DNA of 64,000 nt from CAWJMD01 sp963845675 (GCA_963845675.1 CAWJSX010000001.1:1302001-1366000), one strand, 5' to 3'; counted from the first letter of the stretch, positions 46,282 through 55,494 are shown. A program made the numbers and translations. Notes: generated by a model from the letters alone, not told the origin.

Positions 46282-46341
46282 CCCGGACCTCCCTCTGTGC
46301 TGTTGTGAGTCACCAACCCTACCCGTGCGAGGATCGCCCCC

Positions 46342-47382
46342 GTGCCACCCGCCGACGCCGCCGACGTCCTCGTCCCCCGGCGCTCGTTCCTCGTCTCCGG
46401 GGGTGCGGCGGCGGCGCTGATGGCGCTCACCGGCTGCGGTCTGAGGCCCTCCGACGTGCGGCTGGACGACGTGCCCACACCGACGCCGCCGGTGCTGGCC
46501 CCGGACGACCTGGCGCGCTTCGCGGCGATCGAGCGGCTCACCGCACTCCGGGAGCTGGCCGAGGCGGTCGTCGCGGCGTCACCCACCCCGACCGCCGTCG
46601 CCGATCTCGCCGCTGCGGCCGCCGCCGACCACGTCGCTCACCTCGACCAGCTCGGGCCCCTGCCTGGTCCGGTGCCGACACCCTCCGCGACACCGCAGGG
46701 CTGGCCGACCGCCGGTCCCCCACCCGTGCCAGGACCACCGACCCCTGCCGTACTCGCGACCACCGAGAACGCTTGCGCCGTCGACCTACTCGGTCGGACC
46801 GGCGAGACGAGCGGCGAGCTGGCGCGTCTCCTCGCCTCGATCGCCACGTCGGGCGGGGCGCGCGCCGTGGCGCTCGCGTCGCTCGCCGCCGCTCCGGCCC
46901 CCGTGCTGGTGCCCGGGACGGGTGCCGAGCTCCTGGCCGAACCGTCCGAGGACCTGATGGGCAGTCTCCAGCCGTCGGACCGCCAAGCCCTGGAGGGCCT
47001 GGTCGGCGCGCACCACGCCGCGGCCTACGCCTTCGGTGTGCTCGCCGTGCGACTTGACGGCACGCCACGTGACCGGGCCGTCGCCTCGATCGTCCGGCAC
47101 TCGGGGGACGCGAACGCCCTGTCGGCGGCTGCCGCTCGAGCGGGTGCCGACCTGCCTCCGGCGGCACCTGCGTACCGGCTGCCCGTGCTGACCGACGCGG
47201 CGGCCGCCGAGACCCTGGCGTCGCGGCTCGAGCTCGACGTCGCCGACGCCGCAGCCGCGCTCGTCCCCACCGACGTCGCAGGGCTGCGGACCGTGGCAAC
47301 CGAGCGGCTCGTGGCCGCCGGGCTCCAGGCGGCGGCGTGGGGTCCGCTGCCGGCCTTCCCGGGCATGCCCGAGCTGGCCTGA
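46342..47382 (+). CDS. DUF4439 ferritin-like lipoprotein
   Basis: 346 residues. N-terminal twin-arginine-like 'VPRRSFLVSGG' and lipobox 'LMALTGCG' predict a lipid-anchored exported protein with Cys33 modified. After a Pro-rich linker (~115-145) the C-terminal ~140 residues carry the DUF4439 four-helix core ('ALEGLVGAHHAAAYAFGVLA'). The location downstream of the rimP divergence is shared with other actinobacteria. Its function is unknown; metal binding through the His pair is possible. GTG 46342 has GAGGAT seven bases upstream. Confidence 0.75.
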   Translation: MPPADAADVLVPRRSFLVSGGAAAALMALTGCGLRPSDVRLDDVPTPTPPVLAPDDLARFAAIERLTALRELAEAVVAASPTPTAVADLAAAAAADHVAHLDQLGPLPGPVPTPSATPQGWPTAGPPPVPGPPTPAVLATTENACAVDLLGRTGETSGELARLLASIATSGGARAVALASLAAAPAPVLVPGTGAELLAEPSEDLMGSLQPSDRQALEGLVGAHHAAAYAFGVLAVRLDGTPRDRAVASIVRHSGDANALSAAAARAGADLPPAAPAYRLPVLTDAAAAETLASRLELDVADAAAALVPTDVAGLRTVATERLVAAGLQAAAWGPLPAFPGMPELA

Positions 47383-47393
47383 CAGCCGGCTCG

Positions 47394-48233
47394 TCAGCCG
47401 CCGGTGAGGACCTGCCAGCCGAGCCGCATCACCAGTGCTCCCACCACGACGAGGAAGAACACCCGCACGAACCGGCTCCCGCGGGAGATCGCCGTCCGGG
47501 CGCCCAGGTAGCCACCGAGCACGTTGGCCGCGCCCATCGCCAGACCCAGTCCCCAGAGCACAGCCCCCTGCGGGACGAAGACGAGCAGGGCACCGAGGTT
47601 GGTGGCGAAGTTGACGATCTTGGCCTTGGCACTGGCCTCGAGGAACGCGTAGCCCATCAGCCCGACGAGCGCGAAGACGAGGAACGACCCGGTCCCCGGC
47701 CCGAGGATGCCGTCGTAGAACCCGATGGCCGCACCGGCAAGACCGGCTGCGACGTAGTGCCTGTGGCCGTCGAAGCGCAGGGCGCTCACCTCGCCCATCG
47801 ACGGGCGCGCCAGCGTGTACGCGGCGACGGCGACGAGGGCCACGACGATCACCGGCCGGAAGACGGAGGCCGGCAGCAGGCTGGCGCACACCGCTCCCCC
47901 CACCGCCCCGGCGCACGCCAGGGCCGCCATCGGCAGGGCCGTCGCGAGATCAGGGCGCACGCGGCGGTAGTAGATGATCGAGCTGGTCGTGGTGCCGCAG
48001 ATGCTGCCCAGCTTGTTCGTGGCCAGGGCCTGCACCGGCGTGATGCCCGGCACGAGCAGCAGGGCGGGCAGCTGGATGAGACCCCCTCCTCCGACGACCG
48101 CGTCGACGAAGCCGGCCGACGCGGCGGCCAGCAGCAGGAGCGCGACGCCCCACCACGGCATGCCTCCGAAGGCGCCCTCGACCTGCTGCTGGACCGCTGC
48201 GAGGTCGAGCCCGGCGAGTGCGACCTGCGGCAC
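47394..48233 (-). CDS. TSUP-family (TauE/SafE) membrane permease
   Basis: 279 residues with about eight helices. 'GFVDAVVGGGGLIQLPALLL' and 'FYDGILGPGTGSFLVFALVG' are the two pseudo-repeat signatures with conserved Gly clusters; 'LATNKLGSICGTTTSS' lies between them. TSUP members export or import organosulfur compounds or sulfite; the substrate is open. GTG 48233 is just after the HAD stop, so it is probably co-transcribed with HAD and proS. Confidence 0.82.
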   Translation of the reverse strand: MPQVALAGLDLAAVQQQVEGAFGGMPWWGVALLLLAAASAGFVDAVVGGGGLIQLPALLLVPGITPVQALATNKLGSICGTTTSSIIYYRRVRPDLATALPMAALACAGAVGGAVCASLLPASVFRPVIVVALVAVAAYTLARPSMGEVSALRFDGHRHYVAAGLAGAAIGFYDGILGPGTGSFLVFALVGLMGYAFLEASAKAKIVNFATNLGALLVFVPQGAVLWGLGLAMGAANVLGGYLGARTAISRGSRFVRVFFLVVVGALVMRLGWQVLTGG

Positions 48234-48238
48234 CGAGG

Positions 48239-48982
48239 TCAGCGCCAGCCGTCGACGAGGTCGAGCAGGTCGGCGAGGCGCTGGACGACACCGTCCGGCA
48301 CGACGTCGTCGCGACCCCGGCCCGCCACCTGCTGGTCGAGCGGGATGTCGGAGTGCGGGACGAGCACCGCGCGCATGCCCATCTGCTGCCCCCCGTGGAC
48401 GTCCTCGAAGGGACGGTCCCCGACGTAGACCGCAGTGCCGGGGTCCTCGACCCCCACGGCGGCCAGCGCGGCGGCGAACGCCTCGGGGTGCGGCTTGGTG
48501 AAGTCGATCTCGCTCGAGTAGACGGCGCCGTCGATCAGGTCCAGCACGCCGTCCCGGCTGAAGACCTGCTCGTGGTACTCCCGGGTCCAGATCGTGTTCG
48601 AGAGCACGCCGACCTTGATCCCGCGCTCGCGCAGGGCCTGCCAGAGCGGCGGCACGTCCGGGTCCGTGAGCGTGTACGGCTCCCAGAACGCCTGGTACGC
48701 AGCCAGGGCCGTCGGGAAGCGGTCGTGGTCCGGGTCGACGTCTGCGCGGTCGAGGATCTCCGCGAGGCGCGCGCTGACCCCTCGCTCGCGGCCGTGGCGC
48801 CACGCTTCGTCCTCGACGCCGATGAGCCGCTCGGCGAGCACCGCGTGGTCACCGTCCGCCCCGAGGTAGGCGCCGGCGAAGACCCGCCACTGCTCCAGCA
48901 GGTCGATGGCGCGCCACGGTGTGATCGTCCCGCCCCAGTCGAAGACGACGGCTTCGACACCGCGCGCCGAGCGCCCAGTCAC
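48239..48982 (-). CDS. HAD-superfamily hydrolase with D-W-G-G-T motif I
   Basis: 247 residues: motif I 'VVFDWGGTITPW', motif II 'VGVLSNTIW', motif III 'EIDFTKPHPEAFAAAL' and motif IV 'AVYVGDRPFEDVHGGQQMG'. The second Asp of the usual DxD is Gly, as in several HAD-IA subgroups, so catalytic preference is uncertain. GTG 48982 overlaps the proS stop by 4 bp. A house-cleaning phosphatase is a reasonable guess. Confidence 0.8.
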   Translation of the reverse strand: MTGRSARGVEAVVFDWGGTITPWRAIDLLEQWRVFAGAYLGADGDHAVLAERLIGVEDEAWRHGRERGVSARLAEILDRADVDPDHDRFPTALAAYQAFWEPYTLTDPDVPPLWQALRERGIKVGVLSNTIWTREYHEQVFSRDGVLDLIDGAVYSSEIDFTKPHPEAFAAALAAVGVEDPGTAVYVGDRPFEDVHGGQQMGMRAVLVPHSDIPLDQQVAGRGRDDVVPDGVVQRLADLLDLVDGWR

Positions 48983-50808
48983 TGCTCCCGGCCCGCGGTG
49001 AGCACCGGCGCCAGCGGAGTGTGCGCGTCACCCGCGACCCAGGCCGACAGCAGGCCCGGCACCTCGCTGGGTGCGACCGCGGTGGTCTCGCCGGTGCGAC
49101 GGTCCTTGATCTCGACGAGCCCCTCCGCCAGGCGCTTGCCGACCGTGACGATCGCAGGCACACCGACGAGCTCGGCGTCCTTGAACTTCACACCAGGGCT
49201 CACCTTGAACCTGTCGTCGAAGAGCACGCGGACGCCGGCGGCCTCGAGGTCGGCCGCCAGCTTCTCGGCGACGCTCCAGACCTCGGCGTCCTTGCCGGTC
49301 GCCACGAGGTGCACGTCCGCGGGCGCGACCTCACGCGGCCACACGATGCCCAGCTCGTCGTGCGAGTTCTCGACGATCGCCGCGACGGCGCGGGAGACGC
49401 CGATGCCGTACGAACCCATCGTCACCGTGACGAGCTTGCCGTTCTCGTCCAGCACCTTGAGCCCGAGCGCCTCCGCGTAAATGCGTCCGAGCTGGAAGAC
49501 GTGGCCCATCTCGATGCCGCGGGCGGTCTCGAGCGGGTGCCCGCAGGTCGGGCACGAGTCGCCGTCCCGCACCTGGGCGGCCTCGATCGTCCCGTCCGAC
49601 CCGTCCTGGCCGGCGGCCGGGAAGTCACGGCCCGCGACCAGGTCCACGACGTGGTGGCCGAGCTGGTCGGATCCTGTCACCCACCGGCTGCCCGGGCTGA
49701 CCCGCGGGTCGAGCAGGTAGCGGATGCCGGAGGCCGACTCGCTCCCGAGCACCCCCGGCCCGATGTACCCCTTGGCCAGCTCGGGGTGTGCGGCGAAGTC
49801 GGCCTCGGTGAAGGCCTCCACCTCGGCCGGCTCGACCTGGGCGCCCAGTCGCTTGTCGTCGACGTCCCGGTCGCCCGGCACGCCGATGGCCAGCGGCTCG
49901 CGCGTGCCGTCCGGGTGGCGCAGCACCACGAGCACGTTCTTCAGGGTGTCGGCCGCGTGCCACGGCCGGTCCTCGCGCGGCAGGTGGAAGTTGAGGTGGT
50001 CGACGAGCGTCTCGATCGTCGGGGTGTCCGGGGTGTTCTCGACGTGGGCGGCCGCCGTCCCCTCGAACGGCACGTCGTCGGGCACCGGAACCCGCACCGC
50101 CTCGACGTTCGCGGCGTAGTCGCACGACGTGCAGCGCACGAACGTGTCCTCGCCGTTGACCGCCGGAACGAGGAACTCCTCGCTGGCCGAGCCACCCATG
50201 GCGCCGGACATCGCCGCCACGATCACGTACTCGAGGCCCAACCGGTCGAAGGTCTTGATGTAGGCGTCGCGGTGCGCCTGGTACGACCGCTCGAGCCCGG
50301 CGTCGTCCACGTCGAAGGAGTAGGAGTCCTTCATCACGAACTCGCGGCCCCGCAGCAGACCCGCGCGCGGCCGGGACTCATCGCGGTACTTCGTCTGGAT
50401 CTGGTAGATCGACAGGGGCAGGTCCTTGTACGAGGAGTACAGGTCCTTCACCAGCAGCGTGAAGAGCTCCTCGTGCGTCGGCCCCAGCAGGTAGTCGGCG
50501 CCCTTGCGGTCCTTGAGGCGGAAGATGTTGTCGCCGTACTCGGTCCACCGGTTCGTGGTCTCGTAGGGCTCGCGCGGCAGCAGCGCCGGGAAGTGCACCT
50601 CCTGGAACCCCGCGGCGTCCATCTCCTCGCGCACGATGCGCTCGACGTTGCGGTACACGCGGTAGCCGAGCGGGAGCCACGAGTAGATGCCGGGGGCGGC
50701 GCGGCGGATGTAGCCGGCCCGCACCAACAGCCGGTGGCTCGGCACCTCGGCGTCGGCCGGGTCGTCGCGCAGCGTGCGCAGGAACAGGGACGACATCCGC
50801 AGGATCAT
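48979..50808 (-). CDS. proS: Prolyl-tRNA synthetase
   Basis: 609-residue class II synthetase of the bacterial long form. Motif 1 region 'HRLLVRAGYIRRAAPGIYSW', motif 2 'QIQTKYRDESRPRAGLLRGR' and 'EFVMKDSYSFD', a cis-editing INS domain in the middle, motif 3 'GSYGIGVSRAVAAIVE', and the anticodon domain at the end. ATG 50808 gives the invariant 'MILRMSSLFLRTLRDDPADA' start, and TAGACT lies seven bases before it. Confidence 0.96.
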   Translation of the reverse strand: MILRMSSLFLRTLRDDPADAEVPSHRLLVRAGYIRRAAPGIYSWLPLGYRVYRNVERIVREEMDAAGFQEVHFPALLPREPYETTNRWTEYGDNIFRLKDRKGADYLLGPTHEELFTLLVKDLYSSYKDLPLSIYQIQTKYRDESRPRAGLLRGREFVMKDSYSFDVDDAGLERSYQAHRDAYIKTFDRLGLEYVIVAAMSGAMGGSASEEFLVPAVNGEDTFVRCTSCDYAANVEAVRVPVPDDVPFEGTAAAHVENTPDTPTIETLVDHLNFHLPREDRPWHAADTLKNVLVVLRHPDGTREPLAIGVPGDRDVDDKRLGAQVEPAEVEAFTEADFAAHPELAKGYIGPGVLGSESASGIRYLLDPRVSPGSRWVTGSDQLGHHVVDLVAGRDFPAAGQDGSDGTIEAAQVRDGDSCPTCGHPLETARGIEMGHVFQLGRIYAEALGLKVLDENGKLVTVTMGSYGIGVSRAVAAIVENSHDELGIVWPREVAPADVHLVATGKDAEVWSVAEKLAADLEAAGVRVLFDDRFKVSPGVKFKDAELVGVPAIVTVGKRLAEGLVEIKDRRTGETTAVAPSEVPGLLSAWVAGDAHTPLAPVLTAGREQ

Positions 50809-50815
50809 GCGCGCG

Positions 50816-50821
50816 AGTCTA
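50816..50821 (-). promoter_or_regulatory. -10 hexamer (tagact) for leaderless proS
   Basis: On the minus strand TAGACT, seven bases, then ATG 50808. Confidence 0.5.
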
Positions 50822-50910
50822 TGGGCGCGCCGCCGAGGGTCTCGCACCGGTTTGGGCGGTGGCCGGGCCTGACCCCGCGCCCCTCCCGCGGCCCGCTGTG
50901 CGTGCACACG

Positions 50911-50989
50911 AGCACAGCGGCTGGCAGGTCCGATGCCGTCAGGCCGTGCGGCGCCGCCCGTTGCGAACCTGCCTGCCCGCGTGCCCGCC
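50911..50989. repeat. Palindromic intergenic repeat, copy c
   Basis: cggctggcaggt at 50918 and the degenerate arm aacctgcctgcccgcgtgccc at 50966. It matches copies a, b and d but overlaps the last ~17 codons and stop of the DUF559-like gene. Confidence 0.65.
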
Positions 50990-51884
50990 GGGCCGCTGCG
51001 CGACCGCGTCCCGCACGACGTCGGCCACCCAACCGCGGTCGAACATGACCTGCTCCCACGAGAACCGCAGCACCAGCCAGCCGGAGCGCACCAGCTCGTC
51101 GTACCGTCGGCAGTCCCGGTCCAGCGCGACCCGGCCGCCGTGCCACTCGAAGCTGTCGGCCTCCAGCGCGATCCGGCGCTCGGGGTCGCCGAGGTCCACC
51201 ACGCCGCGCATGCCCGGTGTGCGGACCCGTACCTGAGGCTGGAACCGCGTGCAGCCCTGCCTCGAGCGTGATGGCCCGCAAGCCGGACTCGAACGGGTTG
51301 GCCGCTCGGCCGTCGGCGACGGCCACCACGCTCCGGGCGGCGCGCGCCCCGCTCGCGCGACAGCAGGCCGCGGCTCGCACCAGCTCGTCGGCGCCGACCA
51401 GGTCGCGGCGCAGGGCCGAGTCCGCAACGGCCAGCGCCTCCGCGAACGGGAGCGTCCGGGCGCAGTCGAGCACCGTGCGCAGCGGGGTGGTGACGAGGCC
51501 GCGGTGGTCCCCGTCGTCGAGGTCGGCCCAGTGCAGCCGGATGGCCTGCAGGTCCCGTTCGGCGCCCGCGAGGGTGGTCCGGCGCCAGCGCGGCACCGTC
51601 ACGTGCGCCACGTCACGGGTCGTGAGCTGCTCCAGGGACCACAGCCTTGCCGCCGACTCGTGGGACACCACGCCGCCCAGGCGCACCGCCGCCTGGAGCG
51701 ACGGCGCGCACGTGGGCAGGGCGTAGGCGCCGCGGGTCAGGCGAAGGAGCCGACCCTGCGCGACGGCGCTCTCCACCGCCCGCCGAGGCAGCTCGCGACG
51801 CAGCCGTGCCCAGGTCGCCGTGCCCCCGCAGGCCGCGACCACGGCGACCACGCGGTCCACCCGGTCGACCTGCCCCTGCTCCAC
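50939..51884 (-). CDS. DUF559 / AbiEi-like protein, one frame break
   Basis: Joined, ~315 residues. N-terminal winged-helix, AbiEi-antitoxin-like: 'AACGGTATWARLRRELPRRA', 'QGRLLRLTRGAYALPT', 'GGVVSHESAARLWSLEQL'. C-terminal DUF559 Vsr/restriction-endonuclease-like core: 'GVVDLGDPERRIALEADSFE', 'DRDCRRYDELVRSGWLVLRF'. The break is near 51238-51245. The class is abundant in actinobacteria, often without an obvious toxin partner; none is adjacent here. The start (GTG 51884 or 51860) is uncertain. It is bracketed by repeat copies c and d, and the extreme C-terminus is encoded by copy c. Confidence 0.75.
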
Positions 51885-51940
51885 GCCGCCGACTGTGGTC
51901 GCACCGTCACACCGCGCGCCACGGTCCCGGGCCGTCTGTG

Positions 51941-52019
51941 GACACACCGGCTGGCAGGTCGGCGGCTGTGGACGGCGCCGCGGCACGACAGCTCGAAGGT
52001 GCCAGCCGGCGTGCCCGCC
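51941..52019. repeat. Palindromic intergenic repeat, copy d
   Basis: acaccggctggcaggtcgg at 51944 and aaggtgccagccggcgtgcc at 51996, the same design as copies a-c. It lies upstream of the DUF559-like gene, between it and the GNAT stop at 52060. Confidence 0.7.
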
Positions 52020-52059
52020 ACGGCCGCGACGCCGGCCCGAACCGCACGCGTGGCGGAGG

Positions 52060-52917
52060 TCAGAACAGGACGGTGGCGAACGTGCCCACCCGGTGGAACC
52101 CCGCGCGGCGGTAGGCGGCGAGCGCGCGGGTGTTGAAGTCGTTGACGTAGAGGCTGACCAGCGGCGCGACGTCACGGCGCGTGGCGGCGACCACCGCCGC
52201 CATGCCGGGAGCGGTGAGGCCGCGACCGCGGTGGCGCGGGGCCACCCACACGCCCTGCACCTGGGCGACGCGGCGGCTGACGGCGCCCAGCTCGGCCTTG
52301 AACACGACCTCGGGCTCCGAGCCGGGGCCCTCGTCGATGCGGACGAAGGAGCGCCGGGAGTCGACGAGCTGCTTCACGCGCACCCCGTAGGAGCCGCTGG
52401 CGTCACCGGAGACCGGCGAGTAGCCGACCTCCTCGGTGAACATCGCCACGCACGCCGGCATCAGCAGGTCGAGGTCGGCTCGGGCCCCCCTGCGCACGCC
52501 CGGGTCGACAGGCAGGGGCGAGTCGGTCTCGAGCAGCATCAGCGGCTGCACCGGGCGCACGTCGCGGGGCGTCCCCCACTCGGGCTCCAGCAGCTCCCAC
52601 ATCCCGAGCACCGCCGGGGCGGGTCCGACGAGCGAGGAGCAGCGGCGGCCGTGCGCCAGGGCCCGGTCGGCGAACGCCTCCACGGCGGCGGGGGTCACCT
52701 CGACGGGCACGAGGTTGGCTCCGGCCCAGCAGGCCGAGACGAGGGTCCCCCGCTCGTAGTACCCCCACAGCTGACCGCCCATCCGGGCCGGGTCGGCGCC
52801 CGCCGTCTCCACGCGCCCGGCCACGAAGACGTTGGCGACAGGATCGCGGTCACACAGGTCGAGGACCGCGCGCGCGTCCCGAGGCCCCAGCGTCCTGACC
52901 GCTGGTCGGGTCAGCAC
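52060..52917 (-). CDS. GNAT acetyltransferase with N-terminal DUF4081 (Rv2867c family)
   Basis: 285 residues: N-terminal DUF4081 ('RDARAVLDLCDRDPVANVFV', 'LWGYYERGTLVSACWAGANL') and C-terminal GNAT fold ('VQGVWVAPRHRGRGLTAPGM', 'LYVNDFNTRALAAYRRAGFH'). GTG 52917 with cggag upstream gives a length close to Rv2867c; the longer frame to 52986 overlaps ispG. Downstream of ispG as in mycobacteria. The substrate is unknown. Confidence 0.85.
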   Translation of the reverse strand: MLTRPAVRTLGPRDARAVLDLCDRDPVANVFVAGRVETAGADPARMGGQLWGYYERGTLVSACWAGANLVPVEVTPAAVEAFADRALAHGRRCSSLVGPAPAVLGMWELLEPEWGTPRDVRPVQPLMLLETDSPLPVDPGVRRGARADLDLLMPACVAMFTEEVGYSPVSGDASGSYGVRVKQLVDSRRSFVRIDEGPGSEPEVVFKAELGAVSRRVAQVQGVWVAPRHRGRGLTAPGMAAVVAATRRDVAPLVSLYVNDFNTRALAAYRRAGFHRVGTFATVLF

Positions 52918-52957
52918 GTCGGCTCCGGCGACGGGACGCGGGCTGACACGGTGCCGT

Positions 52958-54130
52958 TCAGCCCACGCTGACGGTCGGCGAGCCACCCACCGTGGTGCCG
53001 TCGTCGTCCTCGGACTCCATCGACTCGGCGATGCGCATCGCCTCCTCGATCAGGGTCTCGACGATCTTGGACTCGGGAACCGTCTTGATCACCTCGCCCT
53101 TGACGAAGATCTGGCCCTTGCCGTTGCCGGACGCGACCCCGAGGTCGGCCTCGCGCGCCTCGCCCGGACCGTTGACGACACAGCCCATCACCGCGACGCG
53201 CAGCGGCACCTCCATGCCCTCGAGGCCCGCGGTCACCTGGTCGGCGAGCGTGTACACGTCGACCTGCGCGCGGCCGCACGAGGGGCACGACACGATCTCG
53301 AGCTTGCGGGGCCTCAGGTTCAGCGACTGGAGGATCTGGTTGCCGACCTTGACCTCCTCCACCGGCGGGGCCGAGAGGGAGACGCGGATGGTGTCGCCGA
53401 TGCCCTGGCTGAGCAGGGCGCCGAACGCGGTGGCGGACTTGATCGTGCCCTGGAAGGCAGGACCGGCCTCGGTGACGCCGAGGTGCAGCGGCCAGTCCCC
53501 CCGCTCGGACAGGAGCTGGTAGGCCTTGACCATCACGACAGGGTCGTTGTGCTTCACCGAGATCTTGAAGTCGTGGAAGTCGTGCTCCTCGAACAGCGAC
53601 GCCTCCCACACGGCCGACTCGACGAGCGCCTCGGCCGTCGCCTTGCCGTACTTCTCGAGCAGCCGCGGGTCGAGCGACCCGGCGTTGACGCCGATCCGGA
53701 TGCTCACGCCCGCGTCCTTCGCGGCCGACGCGATCTGCTTGACCTGGTCGTCGAACTTGCGGATGTTGCCGGGGTTGACCCGGACGGCCGCGCATCCCGC
53801 GTCGATGGCCGCGTAGACGTACTTCGGCTGGAAGTGGATGTCGGCGATCACGGGGATCTGCGACTTCGTGGCGATCGCCGGGAGTGCCTCGGCGTCGTCC
53901 TGCGTGGGGCAGGCGACGCGGACGATGTCGCACCCGGTCGCCGTCAGCTCGGCGATCTGCTGCAGCGTCGCGTTGATGTCCGTCGTCGGCGTCGTGGTCA
54001 TGGACTGCACCGATACGGGCGCGTCCCCGCCGACCTCCACGGTGCCGACCTTGATCTTGCGTGTTGGACGGCGCGGAGCGAGGACGGGAGGCGGCGCCGA
54101 GGGCATTCCGAGCGAGATCGGGTTCGACAT
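52958..54130 (-). CDS. ispG: (E)-4-hydroxy-3-methylbut-2-enyl-diphosphate synthase
   Basis: Penultimate MEP-pathway enzyme (4Fe-4S). 390 residues: 'VSVQSMTTTPTTDINATLQQ', 'RIGVNAGSLDPRLLEKYG', the cluster ligands in 'SCPSCGRAQVDVY' and 'VMGCVVNGPGEAREADLGVA'. ATG 54130 is used; the open frame upstream is not coding. It lies in the conserved dxr-rip1-ispG order and supplies isoprenoids, for example for the carotenoid genes at 0-1.4 kb. Confidence 0.96.
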   Translation of the reverse strand: MSNPISLGMPSAPPPVLAPRRPTRKIKVGTVEVGGDAPVSVQSMTTTPTTDINATLQQIAELTATGCDIVRVACPTQDDAEALPAIATKSQIPVIADIHFQPKYVYAAIDAGCAAVRVNPGNIRKFDDQVKQIASAAKDAGVSIRIGVNAGSLDPRLLEKYGKATAEALVESAVWEASLFEEHDFHDFKISVKHNDPVVMVKAYQLLSERGDWPLHLGVTEAGPAFQGTIKSATAFGALLSQGIGDTIRVSLSAPPVEEVKVGNQILQSLNLRPRKLEIVSCPSCGRAQVDVYTLADQVTAGLEGMEVPLRVAVMGCVVNGPGEAREADLGVASGNGKGQIFVKGEVIKTVPESKIVETLIEEAMRIAESMESEDDDGTTVGGSPTVSVG

Positions 54131-54144
54131 GGCTCCAGTATCGC

Positions 54145-55494
54145 TCAGCCGTAGATCGAGATCGGCCGGACGATGTCGGCGTACAGCAGGATGACGAACA
54201 TCACGACCATCACACCCGACACGGCGTAGACCAGCGGCAGCGCCTTGGCGACGTCGACGGGTCCTGGATCGGGACGTCGCCGCACCTTCGCGAGCTGGCG
54301 GCGCAGCCCCTCCCACAGGGCGCCCGCGACGTGTCCGCCGTCCAGCGGCAGCAGCGGCACGAGGTTGAAGACGAAGAGCGCCATGTTCAGCGACGCCAGG
54401 ACGCTGAGCAGGCTCGCGACCTTGTCATCAAGGGTGATCTCGTCGTAGGAGGCGATCTCGCCGGTGATGCGGCCGACGCCGACGAGCCCGATCGGGCCGT
54501 TCGGGTCGCGCTCCTCGGTGCCGAAGGCGGCCTGGACGACGTCGACCATGCGCACGGGGAGCCGCGCGATGATTCCGACCGTGCCGGTGAAGACCTCCGC
54601 GGTGTAGCCGGGGACGACGGCCGGGGACTGCCGCACCAGCTCGCGCGTGGGGGTGACGCCCACGAAGCCGGCGGTGACCGTGAGGGGCTCCCCGTCGGCG
54701 TCGAGCGCCGCGGTGCCGTCGGCGGCCAGGTCGACGACCTCGTTCTCGACCGGGGTGATGCTCAGGTCCTCCCGGGTGCCGTCGAGCCGCTCGACGACCA
54801 ACGAGGTCTCCTGGCCGGCTCGGGCGCGGACCAGCTGCTGCACCTGCGACCACGAGGTCACCGGCTCGCCGGCCAGCTCCACCACCTGGTCGCCCGGCTG
54901 CACGCCGGCCTTCGCGGCGGGGGTCGTCTCGTCGGCGTCGGTGCAGGGCTGGCTGCCCTCCGCCGCCGTCCGCATGCAGGCGCTGACCGTGTCGATCGTG
55001 GTGGTGGACACCGGGTTCCGGATGTCGCCGAAGCCGACGAGCAGGATGCCGAAGAGCACGAACGCGATCAGCAGGTTCATCATCGGCCCGCCGAGCATGA
55101 TGATGACCTTCTGGTGCACCGGCAGCTTGTAGAAGACACGGTGCTCGTCGCCGGGCGCGATCTCCTGGGCGCTCATGGCGCGCGCGTCCTCGGCGAGCGA
55201 CTGGAAGGTGCCGGTGGAGGACTCGCGCAGGTGGTGCTCGTCCTCACCGGGACGGGGAGGGAACATCCCGATCATGCGGATGTAGCCGCCGAGGGGCAGC
55301 CACTTCACGCCGTACTCGGTCTCGCCCCGCCGGGTCGACCAGAGCGTGCGCCCGAAGCCGACCATGTACTGGGTGACCTTCACGCCGAACTTCTTGGCGG
55401 GGACGAGGTGACCGATCTCGTGCAGGGCGATCGACAGCGCGAGCACGACGACCAGGATCAGGACGCCGACCACGTACTCCAGCACGTCGATCAC
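54145..55494 (-). CDS. RseP/Rip1-type site-2 metalloprotease
   Basis: 449-residue intramembrane zinc protease (M50B). 'HEIGH' at residues 25-29 in the first transmembrane helix, a PDZ domain in the middle ('GVQPGDQVVELAGEPVTSWS'), and the third zinc ligand in 'LLPLDGGHVAGALWEG' near 395. It cleaves anti-sigma factors and other membrane substrates; the mycobacterial orthologue Rip1 (Rv2869c) occupies the same place between dxr and ispG. GTG 55494 overlaps the dxr stop. Confidence 0.93.
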   Translation of the reverse strand: MIDVLEYVVGVLILVVVLALSIALHEIGHLVPAKKFGVKVTQYMVGFGRTLWSTRRGETEYGVKWLPLGGYIRMIGMFPPRPGEDEHHLRESSTGTFQSLAEDARAMSAQEIAPGDEHRVFYKLPVHQKVIIMLGGPMMNLLIAFVLFGILLVGFGDIRNPVSTTTIDTVSACMRTAAEGSQPCTDADETTPAAKAGVQPGDQVVELAGEPVTSWSQVQQLVRARAGQETSLVVERLDGTREDLSITPVENEVVDLAADGTAALDADGEPLTVTAGFVGVTPTRELVRQSPAVVPGYTAEVFTGTVGIIARLPVRMVDVVQAAFGTEERDPNGPIGLVGVGRITGEIASYDEITLDDKVASLLSVLASLNMALFVFNLVPLLPLDGGHVAGALWEGLRRQLAKVRRRPDPGPVDVAKALPLVYAVSGVMVVMFVILLYADIVRPISIYG

